The notes under the pieces: generated by a model | Seen by the model: the letters and a program-made list of their open reading frames with translations, nothing else | What the model was told of the DNA's origin: nothing | Database searches by the model: none | Assembly (NCBI RefSeq): GCF_000200595.1 | Contig: NC_014810.2 | Location: forward strand, 124,001-188,000 | From: Helicobacter felis ATCC 49179 | GTDB taxonomy: Bacteria > Campylobacterota > Campylobacteria > Campylobacterales > Helicobacteraceae | DNA length: 64,000 bases | Reading direction: 5' to 3' | Translations under genes and position numbers: made by a program | Shown: piece after piece, positions 9,490-19,156 of the stretch | Position numbering within the stretch: position 1 is the first letter of the stretch | Layout: the number at the start of each line of letters is the position of its first letter

Positions 9490-10322
9490 AGTTGTTTTAA
9501 AATTCCGTAAGCTTCTACAATTTCTAAAAAGCGTTGCTTGTAGAGGCTTGAGTTTGTTGTGCAGGCATCGGGATGGTAGAGTTTAGCCAGCTCTAGGTAG
9601 CGGTGTTTGATTTCTTCTTTTGAGTGCATCACTCCTAATCCAAGTGTGCGCAAAGCTTTTAGAATGATTTCTTCTTGTCTTGTCAAGTAAAGAGCCTGAG
9701 TGGGGTAAATGAAGTGGATACATGCGTGTTTAAAGTGAGAGTTCTGAAGAGCCATGAGAGGTTCAAGCGCGTCCAGGTGAGCGTGGGTTTCATGCAAAAA
9801 GTCATTTTTGTTGCTCTTATCTTCAAAGGGAGTTTCTAGCAGAATATGGGGCGCAAAAAGGCTTTGCAAAAACTCTCTTGCTATAAAGTGTGTGTAGTAG
9901 AAAACCACTCTTGAGTGCAAATAAATCGCTTGAATCTCAATCTTATGCACTAGAGCAAAAAAAGAGGCGTAGTGTTCGTGAGGGTGCGGACTTTCTTTAA
10001 AGACCACAGGAAGATGCGCATGGGCCAAAATCTTTTCTAGGAGCAGTTGCGCGTCCAATTGGTCATAAAAGGGATGCAACGCATATTTGGCGTAAAAGAG
10101 GCGGTTAAGCAAGTAGGTTTTTTTTAGGCTTTGGTCTTCTAATAAAATGAGAGTGTGTTTAAATTTGACATGCTCCTTAAAATGCTTTTTGATATAAAAA
10201 GTTGTCTGCTCATAAAGGACAGGTTCAAGGCAGACCTCTATGAACTGATCTGAGGTGGCCACTCCTTGATCGTAGGCAAGCGAAGGCACACCCTCTCTGC
10301 GGATTTTAGTCTTAATTTGCAT
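9486..10322 (-). CDS. Protein with C-terminal DnaJ (J) domain
   Basis: A 278-residue protein. The last 60 residues form a J domain with the invariant HPD tripeptide (YLELAKLYHPDACTT), the segment that stimulates Hsp70 ATPase. The preceding 200 residues have no motif I recognise and no membrane segment. It is not the classical DnaJ, since it lacks the Gly/Phe-rich and zinc-finger regions and carries the J domain at the wrong end. Likely a specialised DnaK co-chaperone. The small convergent gene at its 3' end overlaps by four bases. Confidence 0.8.
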   Translation of the reverse strand: MQIKTKIRREGVPSLAYDQGVATSDQFIEVCLEPVLYEQTTFYIKKHFKEHVKFKHTLILLEDQSLKKTYLLNRLFYAKYALHPFYDQLDAQLLLEKILAHAHLPVVFKESPHPHEHYASFFALVHKIEIQAIYLHSRVVFYYTHFIAREFLQSLFAPHILLETPFEDKSNKNDFLHETHAHLDALEPLMALQNSHFKHACIHFIYPTQALYLTRQEEIILKALRTLGLGVMHSKEEIKHRYLELAKLYHPDACTTNSSLYKQRFLEIVEAYGILKQL

Positions 10323-10339
10323 GCGCTAATTATAACACT

Positions 10340-11710
10340 CTAACCTAGCCTATTCTTAAACCAACTTACAGAACCTAAAGTTCCTCTCTTGATTTCATAG
10401 CGAATCACTAATATTGCCACTATTAAAGCCAAAAATTGTGAAAGAGGGTAAGTGATCCAAATCCCCATCAAACCATAAAAATGACTGAGGATGGGGAGCA
10501 AAATCACAATAAAAAGAATTGTTTCACAAACAGTGATTAAAAAGGAACTTTTAGTGCGTTGGATGGATTGAAAAAACACCGCGCAGAAGAGATTGATTCC
10601 TAAGAGAATGTGTCCCAAATAATAAACATTCATGGCGTGCTTGGCGTCTTGCACAAAGGAGCCATCTTCTACCATACGTTCTTGGTCTATGTATAATCTG
10701 ATCAGATAGTGGTCGAATAAATAAAAAACAATGTAGAGTCCAATCCCCATACAAAGCGACATTTTCAAGCCAAAAACAAAAGCTGTCTGCAGGCGATCTA
10801 AATACCCCGCCCCATGACTAAAACTAGCAATGGGCTGAATGGCTTGACCAATGGAGAGTAAAGTTGTCCAAAAGATGATCCCATTGTACATAATGATCGC
10901 ATACATGGAAACCCCCCTCTCTCCTACGGTTTTCATGATAGTCCAGTTAAAGAGTAACATCACGATGGCAGCACTGAGTTCTGAAACACTTTGAGGCAAA
11001 CCGCTTTTGGTAGAGGAAATAATGCTCGCCCAGTTAAAACGGCGCACGAAGTAAAGTTGACCCTTCTTGAGTAAAAAATGAGACATGAGAACACAAAAGC
11101 CCACCGCATGTCCGGTAACTGTGGCGATAGCACTGCCATGAATGCCCACTTCAAAAACATAGAGCAAGAGGTAGTTAAAAAGCACATTGGTTAAAGAACC
11201 AATGAGCATGGCAATCATAGCCAGTGCAGGCCGCTTGTCATTGACGACAAAAACATCAGCCAAAGGGTGTAGGACCATAAAAATAGCCCCCATGAGAATC
11301 ACTTTAAGATAAATGGACACCATGGGCAAGAGTAAATCGCTACTGCCTAACATTTTGGCAATAAAATCGCTAAAGGGCACTAAACTCCAGCTAATTAAAG
11401 TGATGCTTACAGCCACAAAATAAAAGATGGAGCTAAATACTAAACGCGCGCGTTTGGCCTGATTTTTTCCCAAAAAATAAGAAGCAATCGAGGCCGCCCC
11501 TAACCCAAAAAGCAACTCAAAGGCAATCAAGGTAGGGAATATTGGCCAACACACTCCAATAGCTGCAACAGCCTCTTTTCCCAATTTATTCCCCACAAAC
11601 ATGCCATCAATCATGGAGTAAGTTGAGAGAGAAATCATTGAAAAGGCGAGGGGGATAAAATAATAAAAAAAGAGCTTAAAAATAGAGTCTTTATGAAGAT
11701 CGATAGCCAT
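10340..11710 (-). CDS. MATE-family multidrug/sodium antiporter
   Basis: A 456-residue polytopic membrane protein with about 12 hydrophobic segments and MATE-family features (YSMIDGMFVGNKLGKEAVAA near the N-terminus and the repeat-related region GLPQSVSELSAAIVMLLFNW in the second half). Such proteins export cationic compounds in exchange for Na+ or H+. It starts 102 bases downstream of rpsI and is followed, 17 bases on, by the J-domain gene, so the two may be co-transcribed. The substrate is unknown. Confidence 0.88.
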   Translation of the reverse strand: MAIDLHKDSIFKLFFYYFIPLAFSMISLSTYSMIDGMFVGNKLGKEAVAAIGVCWPIFPTLIAFELLFGLGAASIASYFLGKNQAKRARLVFSSIFYFVAVSITLISWSLVPFSDFIAKMLGSSDLLLPMVSIYLKVILMGAIFMVLHPLADVFVVNDKRPALAMIAMLIGSLTNVLFNYLLLYVFEVGIHGSAIATVTGHAVGFCVLMSHFLLKKGQLYFVRRFNWASIISSTKSGLPQSVSELSAAIVMLLFNWTIMKTVGERGVSMYAIIMYNGIIFWTTLLSIGQAIQPIASFSHGAGYLDRLQTAFVFGLKMSLCMGIGLYIVFYLFDHYLIRLYIDQERMVEDGSFVQDAKHAMNVYYLGHILLGINLFCAVFFQSIQRTKSSFLITVCETILFIVILLPILSHFYGLMGIWITYPLSQFLALIVAILVIRYEIKRGTLGSVSWFKNRLG

Positions 11711-11761
11711 TGGCCACCCAATTACTGGTTAAAACACACGGCTATCAGAAAACCTACAAAG

Positions 11762-11801
11762 AAAGTGTCCAGTGCCCCCAATAAGACACCAAAAACACTT
11801 T
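11762..11801 (-). terminator. Possible hairpin after rpsI
   Basis: AAAGTGT (11762-11768) and ACACTTT (11795-11801) are complementary with a 26-base loop, lying between the rpsI stop and the MATE start. A long loop and no clear U-run make this a weak candidate terminator. Confidence 0.25.
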
Positions 11802-11812
11802 CCCCATACACT

Positions 11813-12202
11813 CTAGCGCTTGGAGAATTGAGGACTGCGGCGCGCCTTGCGTTTCCCATATTTTTTACGCTCCACAACTCTAGAGTCGCGGGTGAGTAAT
11901 CCTTTAGGCTTTAAAATTGCCCTAAAAGCCACATCATAAAGATTGAGAGCCTTAGAAATTCCATGCCTTAAAGCCTCTGCTTGGGCACTATAGCCTCCCC
12001 CAAAAACCACTGCCTTTATACTTACCAAACCTTCTTGTTTGGTGAGCACCAAAGGTTGCATCACTTTCATCTTAATAGACTCATGCCCGCCCAACCAAGC
12101 ATTAAGATCCATCCCATTAATGTCCAAAGTCCCACCTCCAGAGGTTAACCAAACTTTGGCGATGGCACTTTTGCGTTTCCCTGTAGCGTAAACCTTACTC
12201 AT
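11813..12202 (-). CDS. rpsI: 30S ribosomal protein S9
   Basis: A 129-residue ribosomal protein with the S9 N-terminal signature ([14 protein letters not shown]) and the basic C-terminal tail ([17 protein letters not shown]) that reaches the decoding centre to touch P-site tRNA. Normal length for the family. Its ATG overlaps the rplM stop codon (TAATG), the usual rplM-rpsI operon arrangement, so the two are translated in step. Confidence 0.98.
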   Translation of the reverse strand: MSKVYATGKRKSAIAKVWLTSGGGTLDINGMDLNAWLGGHESIKMKVMQPLVLTKQEGLVSIKAVVFGGGYSAQAEALRHGISKALNLYDVAFRAILKPKGLLTRDSRVVERKKYGKRKARRSPQFSKR

Positions 12203-12630
12203 TAGGCATCCTTCTTAGAAACTTGAGCTGTGTGAGGGTGTTTTTCATCTTTGTAAACCTTCAATTTTTTAATCATGGCGCGCCCAAGTTTAGTTTTGGG
12301 CAACATTCCCCGCACAGCCAAATAAAAAAGCTTTTCGGGAGTTTTCTCAAGCATTTCTTCTAAGGTCTTGCTTTTAGTACTTCCAAAATAACCCGAATGG
12401 GTGAAATACTCTTTATTTTGCAATTTCATGCCAGAAAATTTGACCTTACTCGCATTGATCACTACAACAAAATCCCCACAATCTACATTGGGGGTAAAAT
12501 AAGGGCGGTGTTTGCCTCTAAGCAAGGTGGCTGCGTGTGTGATAAGTCTGCCAAAAACTTGATCTTTGGCATCGAGCACCACCCAATTGCGCTTAATCTG
12601 CGTGTTTTTCATGGATTTGGTGAGTTGCAT
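12202..12630 (-). CDS. rplM: 50S ribosomal protein L13
   Basis: A 142-residue L13, an early-assembly protein of the large subunit, with conserved blocks ([54 protein letters not shown]). ATG 12630 is preceded by AAGGA at correct spacing, favouring it over the in-frame ATG at 12612, which has no ribosome site. First gene of the rplM-rpsI operon. Confidence 0.98.
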   Translation of the reverse strand: MQLTKSMKNTQIKRNWVVLDAKDQVFGRLITHAATLLRGKHRPYFTPNVDCGDFVVVINASKVKFSGMKLQNKEYFTHSGYFGSTKSKTLEEMLEKTPEKLFYLAVRGMLPKTKLGRAMIKKLKVYKDEKHPHTAQVSKKDA

Positions 12631-12703
12631 TGCAATCCTTGTATCAATATCAAAACGGGCATTCTAGCACCAAAAGTTTATAGATAACTGAATTTAAGTT
12701 AAG

Positions 12704-13165
12704 CTAAAGGAGTCTCTGGCGCATTTGGTAGAGGAGTGCCCGCTGACTCTGCTTATCTAAATGATAGCGTTTGTCATAGGCGTTTTGCACGGCAATTTTG
12801 AGAATATCAAGTTGGTTTTTATAAGAATCGCCCTCCCATATATCCAACACAAAGCGGTAAAGCTGGATATTTTGCACCAAGAGTTCAAAAACACGGGCGC
12901 GATCTTTAAGATAGAGAGCTTCATTAGTGCGATAATCCGCCACATTCACGACAATTCTTTCAAAGATTTTAGGCGCAAGTCTAGGGGGCATTGTCCTATA
13001 GACATAAGTCTTTAACTCCTCCAATTGAGCTTCTAGGTCAAAATTGTTAGAAAAGGCCAATACGCCCAAGATCAGGATTTGAGCGTTGAGTTTTTTACTC
13101 AAAAGGCGGGTTTGCCACTTGATCAACCATTTGCGAACCCTTGATATTTTTAACGCGTTGGTCAT
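12704..13165 (-). CDS. Conserved hypothetical protein between polA and rplM
   Basis: A 153-residue, basic, mostly helical protein (RKWLIKWQTRLLSKKLNAQI at the start, YRTNEALYLKDRARVFELL in the middle, ending in LLYQMRQRLL). There is no signal peptide and only one moderately hydrophobic stretch. From memory, H. pylori has a hypothetical gene of equal length next to rplM-rpsI, so this is probably its counterpart. It starts six bases after the polA stop, so it is likely in the polA transcript. Function unknown. Confidence 0.75.
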   Translation of the reverse strand: MTNALKISRVRKWLIKWQTRLLSKKLNAQILILGVLAFSNNFDLEAQLEELKTYVYRTMPPRLAPKIFERIVVNVADYRTNEALYLKDRARVFELLVQNIQLYRFVLDIWEGDSYKNQLDILKIAVQNAYDKRYHLDKQSQRALLYQMRQRLL

Positions 13166-13171
13166 ATGCTC

Positions 13172-15757
13172 TTAAGAATCCTTGAGCTCTCCCCAATTAG
13201 CACCATAACTTGTATGGCATTCTAAGGGGACTTTGAGCGGGTAGATTCCCTCCATAATGGTTTTAATTTCTAAGGCAATTTGGGATACCTGAGTTTTAGG
13301 AACCTCTAAGATAATCTCATCATGGACTTGCACGAGCATTTTTACGCGTGGGTATTTGGCAATGTGCGCATGGATTTTAAGCATGGCTAGTTTAACCAGA
13401 TCGCTAGCACTGCCTTGAAAAAGGGTGTTGATCCCCTCGCGCAGGTATTCGGCTTGGAGTTTAGGTGTGGCGTTTGTAAAGTCAAAATGGCGTTGGTGCC
13501 CTAAAAGAGTGGTGATTTTGCCCTCTTGGAGAATGCGCGCTTTGAGCTGGTCTAAAAAGTCTTTGATCGTGGGAAAGGCGTTAAAATAGCGATCGATATA
13601 GTCTTTAGCCTCTTGTTGGCTAATTTTAAGGGTGTCTGCCAAGCGTCTAGGACCCATGCCATAGATGAGCGCAAAATTAATGCTTTTGGCAGCATGGCGT
13701 TTGTGTGGATCGTTAAAAAGGGCTAGGGCGGTGTTGAGGTGAATGTCTTGATTTTGCAAGAATGCCTGTATCAAGTGCGTGTCATTGCTAAAGTGCGCCA
13801 AGAGTCTTAGCTCAATTTGGGAGTAATCTGCGCCCAGTAAGAGCAGATCGGGCGCGCTGGGGATGAACCCATGGGCAATTTTTTTGCCTAAGGGCGTGCG
13901 TATGGGGATGTTTTGCAGGTTGGGGTGGGCAGAACTTAGCCTAGAGCTCGCAGTAGTGTGCTGGTAAAAAATGGTGTGGATTTTGCCATGTTGGTTTTGA
14001 GTGAGCAAGGGCTCTACATAAGTAGATTGGAGCTTGAAGAGTTCGCGATAGCCCAAAAGCGCGTCTAAAAGCGTAGCGACCTCTACACCTTGCACGCGCG
14101 CGCCTTGATAGGTTTCTTGCAAGGCTTTTAGGCTGGCCTCATCGGTGGAAAACCCGGTTTTAATTTTCTTAACCCCCTTAGCCTGCAAGCCCAAATCTTG
14201 GTAGAGAAAATGCGCCCATTGCTTGGTGGAATTGACATTGATGTCTGTATGGGCTAGGGCGTGGATTTGATTTTGCAGAGTGTTTAAACTCTGTGCGAAC
14301 TCCTGTTTTAAGGTTTGAAAATACGCCAAATCTAGGCTAAAGCCCTGCGCTTGCATCTCTAGCAAAATCGCTAGTAAAGGGTATTCCAATTCGCGGGCGA
14401 GTTGCAGGAGATCGGGGCTTAGAGTGTCTTTGTAGTGCGTGTAAGCCCTAGCGATGAGGCGGGTATTGCTCTCCATCTGCGCGGCATTTAAAGGCGCGTG
14501 GGGCTTACTGCTAAAGCTCTCCAAGCTAAATAGCCTTCCTAATGCGCTCATTTGAGGTTCGAGACTGGAATTGTGTAGCCATGCTAGCAGGGCGACATCT
14601 TCATAATGCGTGGGCAGGTCAAGCTGGTAGCGTTGTTTAAAATATAAAAAGAGTTCTTTAATCTGGTAACCTACCAACTTGCATGCATAAAGTCTTTGCA
14701 CACACGCAGGGGCTTGTGGGTCATGTAAATCTAGGAGCATAAAAGAGCTAACGGGTTCTAACCCTAAAATTCCTAGTGTTGTGCTCTGCAAGTCCAGATA
14801 GAGAGCGCATGTAGATAGTTGATTTAGAATTTCTAAAGTGGGCGGAGTGGTGTGCTGTGGGGGCAAAATAGGGGTGGTTTTAGGGATATATGTGGGCGTG
14901 ATTTGCTTCAAGAGCGCAAACATTTCATAATGCTCAAGCGCATCTGCAATGCGCAATAAGGGGTTTTCTTGAGGAAAAGGCTTTAGGGTAGGTGGGTGGT
15001 TAAAAAGACCGCTTTCTAATTTAGCCAATCTGCGGCTTAAAAATGCTTGTTCTTTATCTCTTAAGAGCGCATGCTGGATTTTAGCCGGGAGTTTGGGATT
15101 TGTAATACTCGTTGTCTCTAGGGCATAGTATAGATTCTCTAAAGTGCTAAAAGCTTGGATGAGTTTAGTCCCATAAATGGGACCCACCCCCTCCACACCT
15201 TTATAGCCATCGCTACTATCTCCCACCAAGCCCTGATATTCTATAAACTGGTGCGGATAAATGCCGTATTTTTCTAGGCATTCCTCTATGCCTTTAAGCG
15301 TATTGCTACTAGGGTCGCATAGGAGCACGCGCGGGCTTACTAATTGGAAAAAGTCCTTATCCACGCTCAAAATACGCACCTCTGCCTCAGGGAAAACATG
15401 GCACAAACTCGCGATCACATCATCGCTCTCATAACCGGGCATGCTAAAAGAATCAAGTCCCATCGCCTCTATCCACTCAAAGATAATAGGAAGTTGTTCC
15501 TCAAGTCCGGGGGGCGAGGTGCGGTTGCTTTTATAAGTGGGGCAAAGGGTTTTACGGCGGTTATCCTTGCTCTCTAGGGCAAAGACAAGATGATCGGCTT
15601 TGAGTTTATAGACCTGTTGCACCACCCGCACAAATGCGCTCAACCACGCCGTGCTAGTCCCGCTAGAAGTGCGCAAATCCTTTAGATGAAAATAGAACTT
15701 GAAAAGAAGGCTAAAGGTATCAACCAAATGGAGCTTCAGCGGGCATCCTTGAGGCAT
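13172..15757 (-). CDS. polA: DNA polymerase I
   Basis: An 861-residue family-A polymerase. The N-terminal 5'-nuclease domain is present (GYESDDVIASL, GVEGVGPIYG helix-hairpin region). The polymerase domain has motif A (GADYSQIELRLLAHF), motif B (KSINFALIYGMG) and motif C (VQVHDEIILEV). The middle 3'-5' exonuclease domain is degenerate: the first metal-binding motif reads DLQ instead of DxE, and the two further aspartates are not found, so proofreading is probably lost, as reported for H. pylori Pol I. It functions in Okazaki-fragment processing and repair. ATG 15757 lies within the end of thyX (22-base overlap). Confidence 0.97.
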   Translation of the reverse strand: MPQGCPLKLHLVDTFSLLFKFYFHLKDLRTSSGTSTAWLSAFVRVVQQVYKLKADHLVFALESKDNRRKTLCPTYKSNRTSPPGLEEQLPIIFEWIEAMGLDSFSMPGYESDDVIASLCHVFPEAEVRILSVDKDFFQLVSPRVLLCDPSSNTLKGIEECLEKYGIYPHQFIEYQGLVGDSSDGYKGVEGVGPIYGTKLIQAFSTLENLYYALETTSITNPKLPAKIQHALLRDKEQAFLSRRLAKLESGLFNHPPTLKPFPQENPLLRIADALEHYEMFALLKQITPTYIPKTTPILPPQHTTPPTLEILNQLSTCALYLDLQSTTLGILGLEPVSSFMLLDLHDPQAPACVQRLYACKLVGYQIKELFLYFKQRYQLDLPTHYEDVALLAWLHNSSLEPQMSALGRLFSLESFSSKPHAPLNAAQMESNTRLIARAYTHYKDTLSPDLLQLARELEYPLLAILLEMQAQGFSLDLAYFQTLKQEFAQSLNTLQNQIHALAHTDINVNSTKQWAHFLYQDLGLQAKGVKKIKTGFSTDEASLKALQETYQGARVQGVEVATLLDALLGYRELFKLQSTYVEPLLTQNQHGKIHTIFYQHTTASSRLSSAHPNLQNIPIRTPLGKKIAHGFIPSAPDLLLLGADYSQIELRLLAHFSNDTHLIQAFLQNQDIHLNTALALFNDPHKRHAAKSINFALIYGMGPRRLADTLKISQQEAKDYIDRYFNAFPTIKDFLDQLKARILQEGKITTLLGHQRHFDFTNATPKLQAEYLREGINTLFQGSASDLVKLAMLKIHAHIAKYPRVKMLVQVHDEIILEVPKTQVSQIALEIKTIMEGIYPLKVPLECHTSYGANWGELKDS

Positions 15758-16365
15758 GCGCTAAATAAATACTGGTGATCTTGGGGTAGGGCATCATAGA
15801 GTGCAAAGGCGAGTTGCCTAATTTCCCAAAGGGCTTTAGTGTCCGTGCGCAAAGAGAGGAAATTTTGCAAACTACGCGCATTGATACTAAAAGCCAAACT
15901 GGTTTTATAGCTCTCTGGCATGGCAAACTTGGCATAGTCATTTTTAACATGGTTGATAATGAGAAGGCGCAGATTTTCTAAAGCCTGCACACTGGCGTGA
16001 TCCACTGCTTCGACACCTGTAAAGACAAGAAATTTTTGGGCGCGTTCCAAATTTTGCGCATTCAAAGGTAAAAAACTCTCCTGCTTTTTGAGTTCGCTTA
16101 AAGTATAACGGCTGGATTTGACCGAAAAGCTTGCCATTCTGTGGCGCGCGAGTTCTTGCAAGCACGCACGACTAATATCTATGATCTCAAAATTATAAAA
16201 GAGATGTTCTAGGGTAGAGTTGTGGCGGTATTTATTCGCCACGCGATCGATGAGTTCTAAATCCTTGCGCCCGCCTCCATCGCTGTAGGCAAAACTCTGA
16301 TAACAGGTGCGGATCGCCTCATAGCAACAATTAAGAGGGGTGGCGTGTTTGAGGATTACTTGCAT
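15736..16365 (-). CDS. thyX: Flavin-dependent thymidylate synthase ThyX
   Basis: A 209-residue enzyme making dTMP from dUMP with FAD, NADPH and methylene-tetrahydrofolate. The ThyX signature RHR-x7-S is visible as RHRMASFSVKSSRYT, and the C-terminal substrate segment INARSLQNFLSLR is conserved. Epsilonproteobacteria that use ThyX lack ThyA. It overlaps polA downstream (22 bases) and its ATG overlaps the preceding stop (TAATG), so it is in one operon with the upstream periplasmic protein gene. Confidence 0.96.
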   Translation of the reverse strand: MQVILKHATPLNCCYEAIRTCYQSFAYSDGGGRKDLELIDRVANKYRHNSTLEHLFYNFEIIDISRACLQELARHRMASFSVKSSRYTLSELKKQESFLPLNAQNLERAQKFLVFTGVEAVDHASVQALENLRLLIINHVKNDYAKFAMPESYKTSLAFSINARSLQNFLSLRTDTKALWEIRQLAFALYDALPQDHQYLFSACLKDAR

Positions 16366-17681
16366 TATTCTTCTTCCTCATCATTTTGTTCTTCTAATAA
16401 CAGAGTTGGTTCACTCACAGGGGGGCGATTAAAAGTGATGGGGGTAAAACTCAAATCTTTAGGCGTGTAAATCGTATTGGTGTAAATGACTTGTCCATTT
16501 AAGAGAGGCTCAGAAAAATAACGCGCCTGGATGCCATAGGTGCGCACTAACATGTTTTCTAAAGCGTCCACGCTGGTATATCCGATCCAATCATAGGCCA
16601 AATTCACGCCTAAAATCGAAGCGTATTGGTCTAAATAGGGGTTGATTTTGCCAATAGCACTGGCAATATAAAGATTACGGCGATCTTTAGGTTGGGTGAG
16701 CATGAACAGCGAAAGGTTAAAATTGATCTGTGAGGAGAGCAACATTTGAGGACCTCTGCCTAGCATGCTAATTTGAGAGAGAAGAAGCCCTGTCTTAACC
16801 ACAGGAGTGTTGAGCATCACGACCGCGTTTTTAAGATATTTGGCTTGAGCTCTTAGTCCAAAAGAAAAACTGCTCGCCTTTTTAAAGGTGATGGTGTCCT
16901 CATAAAGCACGGGCGCGCCCAAATCGCGCAAACTCTTAGCCAACATCTCGCCTCTGAAACTATCGTCATTGTAGATCACAAGGGGTTTTCGTTGGCTCAA
17001 ATCCACCAACATAGCCATTTGCCTAGCAAAATCAATGCCCGCAAAACTCAAAGCAGAGGGGAGATCGATGAGCCATTGGAGTTGGCTTTTATGCACACTA
17101 GGAATGATGATTGGCAGAGTGAGAGGGGTTTGGGCGATGAGATTTTGCACACCATTTTGAGTGAGCAAGGCGATAACAAAGGGGAAGTTCTGAGCGGCAA
17201 TATCTTTATAAGCGCGTTTCAGACTATCAGCATCTTCTTGCCTGCTATCAAAAACTTTAAAAATAAAATTTTGTTCTTTGAGTGCCAAATAGGCCAAAAT
17301 TGCATTAATGGCCGTATTGCTATATTTGCCCACCACATCTCTGGGCACTAACAAAGCGACCTTGTAGGGAATATCCCCTCTTTTGGACTCCACACCCATC
17401 TTTTGAGTTGTGCTAATGGGGCGTGGATTGAGAATATCATTTGTAATGGCGTAATCATCCCTAATTTGGGAATCTTGAGCGTTGAGTTGGACCTCTGAGG
17501 TGCGCGCCATAAAAGAAAATATTTGCCCCTCAGCGTAGAGCTTTTTCAAGCAATCGTCATTGCATGGATCAAGAGGCATCACGCTTTGGGTGGCTGGAGG
17601 CAGGGGGGAGAGGAGGCGGGGCCGCACTTTTGCGTGCAAACTGAAAGCAAGGGCGGCAAATACAAGAGGCAGGAGCTGCAT
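16365..17681 (-). CDS. Periplasmic-binding-fold protein (LppC/LpoA-like)
   Basis: A 438-residue protein with an N-terminal signal (LLPLVFAALAFSLHAK). Residues from about 105 show the type I periplasmic-binding fold (VALLVPRDVVGKYSNTAINA, FPFVIALLTQNGVQNLIA, ALSFAGIDFARQMAML, PLVIYNDDSFRGEMLAKSL), as in amino-acid binding proteins and the LppC/LpoA penicillin-binding-protein activators. No lipobox is apparent, and the C-terminus is a run of acidic residues (EEQNDEEEE). Its stop overlaps the thyX start and its start overlaps the aspA stop. The ligand is unknown. Confidence 0.7.
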   Translation of the reverse strand: MQLLPLVFAALAFSLHAKVRPRLLSPLPPATQSVMPLDPCNDDCLKKLYAEGQIFSFMARTSEVQLNAQDSQIRDDYAITNDILNPRPISTTQKMGVESKRGDIPYKVALLVPRDVVGKYSNTAINAILAYLALKEQNFIFKVFDSRQEDADSLKRAYKDIAAQNFPFVIALLTQNGVQNLIAQTPLTLPIIIPSVHKSQLQWLIDLPSALSFAGIDFARQMAMLVDLSQRKPLVIYNDDSFRGEMLAKSLRDLGAPVLYEDTITFKKASSFSFGLRAQAKYLKNAVVMLNTPVVKTGLLLSQISMLGRGPQMLLSSQINFNLSLFMLTQPKDRRNLYIASAIGKINPYLDQYASILGVNLAYDWIGYTSVDALENMLVRTYGIQARYFSEPLLNGQVIYTNTIYTPKDLSFTPITFNRPPVSEPTLLLEEQNDEEEE

Positions 17682-19093
17682 TAGTCTTTATGCTTTTTAA
17701 AAATGTGAGGGCTGACCATGTTTTCTGGTTGGAAAATTTCAGCGAGTTGTTCTTGTGTGAGCAATTTGCGCTCTAGCACAATATCGCGCACGGACTTGCC
17801 AGTATCTAGGGCTTCTTTGGCAATGGAGGCGGATTTTTCATAGCCGATATGCGGATTGAGCGCGGTTACAATGCCAATGCTATTAAAGACATAGTCATGG
17901 CAGATTTTTTCATTGGCAGTGATCCCATTAATGCATTTCTCTACTAAAGTGCGCATCGCGCGATTCAACATCAAGAAAGAATGGAAGAGTTTATAGGCGA
18001 TCACGGGTTCAAAGACATTGAGTTGTAATTGCCCGCCCTCAGCTGCCATCGCTACGGCTAAGTCATTACCAATCACCGAAAAACAAACCTGATTGACCAC
18101 TTCGGGGATAACCGGATTGACCTTGCCGGGCATAATCGAACTACCCGGTTGCATGCGAGGGAGATTGATTTCATTCAAGCCTGCACGCGGTCCAGAGCTC
18201 AGTAACCTCAAGTCATTACAGATTTTAGAGAGTTTGATCGCTACGCGTTTGAGCGCGCCACTCACTTGCACATAAGATCCGGTACTCTGGCTTGCCTCAA
18301 TCAAGTCATGGGCAATAGTAAAGGGTCTGCCTGTAACCTCTTGGATTTTTTTTTCTACAATGCGCTTATAATCGGGGTGGGAGTTAATGCCCGTGCCAAT
18401 CGCCGTTCCGCCCAAGTTGATCACACGAGTCCAGTTGCGCGCATCTAAGATGTGCTGGATGTCCTTTTCTACCATAGAAACAAAAGTTTCAAATTCTTGA
18501 CCCAAAGTCATGGGCACAGCGTCCTGAAGTTGGGTGCGCCCCATTTTGAGCACATGGGCAAATTCCTTTGCCTTTTTAGCAAATGCGTCCTTGAGCATTT
18601 TTAATACTTGAGTCATGTGATCTAGGCGTTCGTAAATAGCAATTTTGAGCGCGCTAGGGTAGGTGTCGTTAGTGGATTGCGAGCGATTGACATGATCGTT
18701 GGGGTGGCAATACTGGTATTCGCCCTTTTTATGCCCCAAATATTCTAGCGCGACATTGGCGATCACCTCGTTCATATTCATGTTGGTGCTTGTGCCCGCC
18801 CCGCCTTGAATCATATCCACTACGAATTGATCTTGATATTCTCCATCAATGATCCTATCACATGCGTGGCAGATGGCATCTTTAATCTTAATATCAATCA
18901 GACCCAGTTCTGCATTGGCTAAAGCGGCTGCTTTTTTGACTTGCGCAAAGGAGCGGATAAAAATAGGGTAATTGAGCAATCTATCATGGGTGATATTGAA
19001 ATTCTCCACCGCGCGCATGGTTTGAATTCCATAATAGACGCTATCGTCAATCTCCATTTCGCCGATAAAATCATGCTCTTTTCTAGTTGCCAT
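17681..19093 (-). CDS. aspA: Aspartate ammonia-lyase
   Basis: A 470-residue fumarase/aspartase-superfamily enzyme converting aspartate to fumarate and ammonia. The superfamily signature GSSIMPGKVNPVIPEV is intact, along with the substrate-binding TSTNMNMNEVIAN and the catalytic-region TGSYVQVSGALK. Aspartase rather than fumarase is favoured by the N-terminal HDFIGEMEIDDSVYYGIQT pattern. GGAG precedes the start. Fumarate made here can feed fumarate respiration, and ammonia adds acid buffering in a gastric niche (inference). It is the first gene of a run of overlapping genes through polA. Confidence 0.95.
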   Translation of the reverse strand: MATRKEHDFIGEMEIDDSVYYGIQTMRAVENFNITHDRLLNYPIFIRSFAQVKKAAALANAELGLIDIKIKDAICHACDRIIDGEYQDQFVVDMIQGGAGTSTNMNMNEVIANVALEYLGHKKGEYQYCHPNDHVNRSQSTNDTYPSALKIAIYERLDHMTQVLKMLKDAFAKKAKEFAHVLKMGRTQLQDAVPMTLGQEFETFVSMVEKDIQHILDARNWTRVINLGGTAIGTGINSHPDYKRIVEKKIQEVTGRPFTIAHDLIEASQSTGSYVQVSGALKRVAIKLSKICNDLRLLSSGPRAGLNEINLPRMQPGSSIMPGKVNPVIPEVVNQVCFSVIGNDLAVAMAAEGGQLQLNVFEPVIAYKLFHSFLMLNRAMRTLVEKCINGITANEKICHDYVFNSIGIVTALNPHIGYEKSASIAKEALDTGKSVRDIVLERKLLTQEQLAEIFQPENMVSPHIFKKHKD

Positions 19094-19156
19094 AATACTC
19101 CCTTAGTAAATAGAATGTGTCCTATTGTAGCCATTTAAAATTAATGAGCGTGTATC

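Noticed and set aside
18346-18354. T9 run in aspA as a switch
   Set aside because: The run encodes consecutive lysine codons within a conserved region of an intact gene; A/T runs of this length are frequent in this AT-leaning genome.
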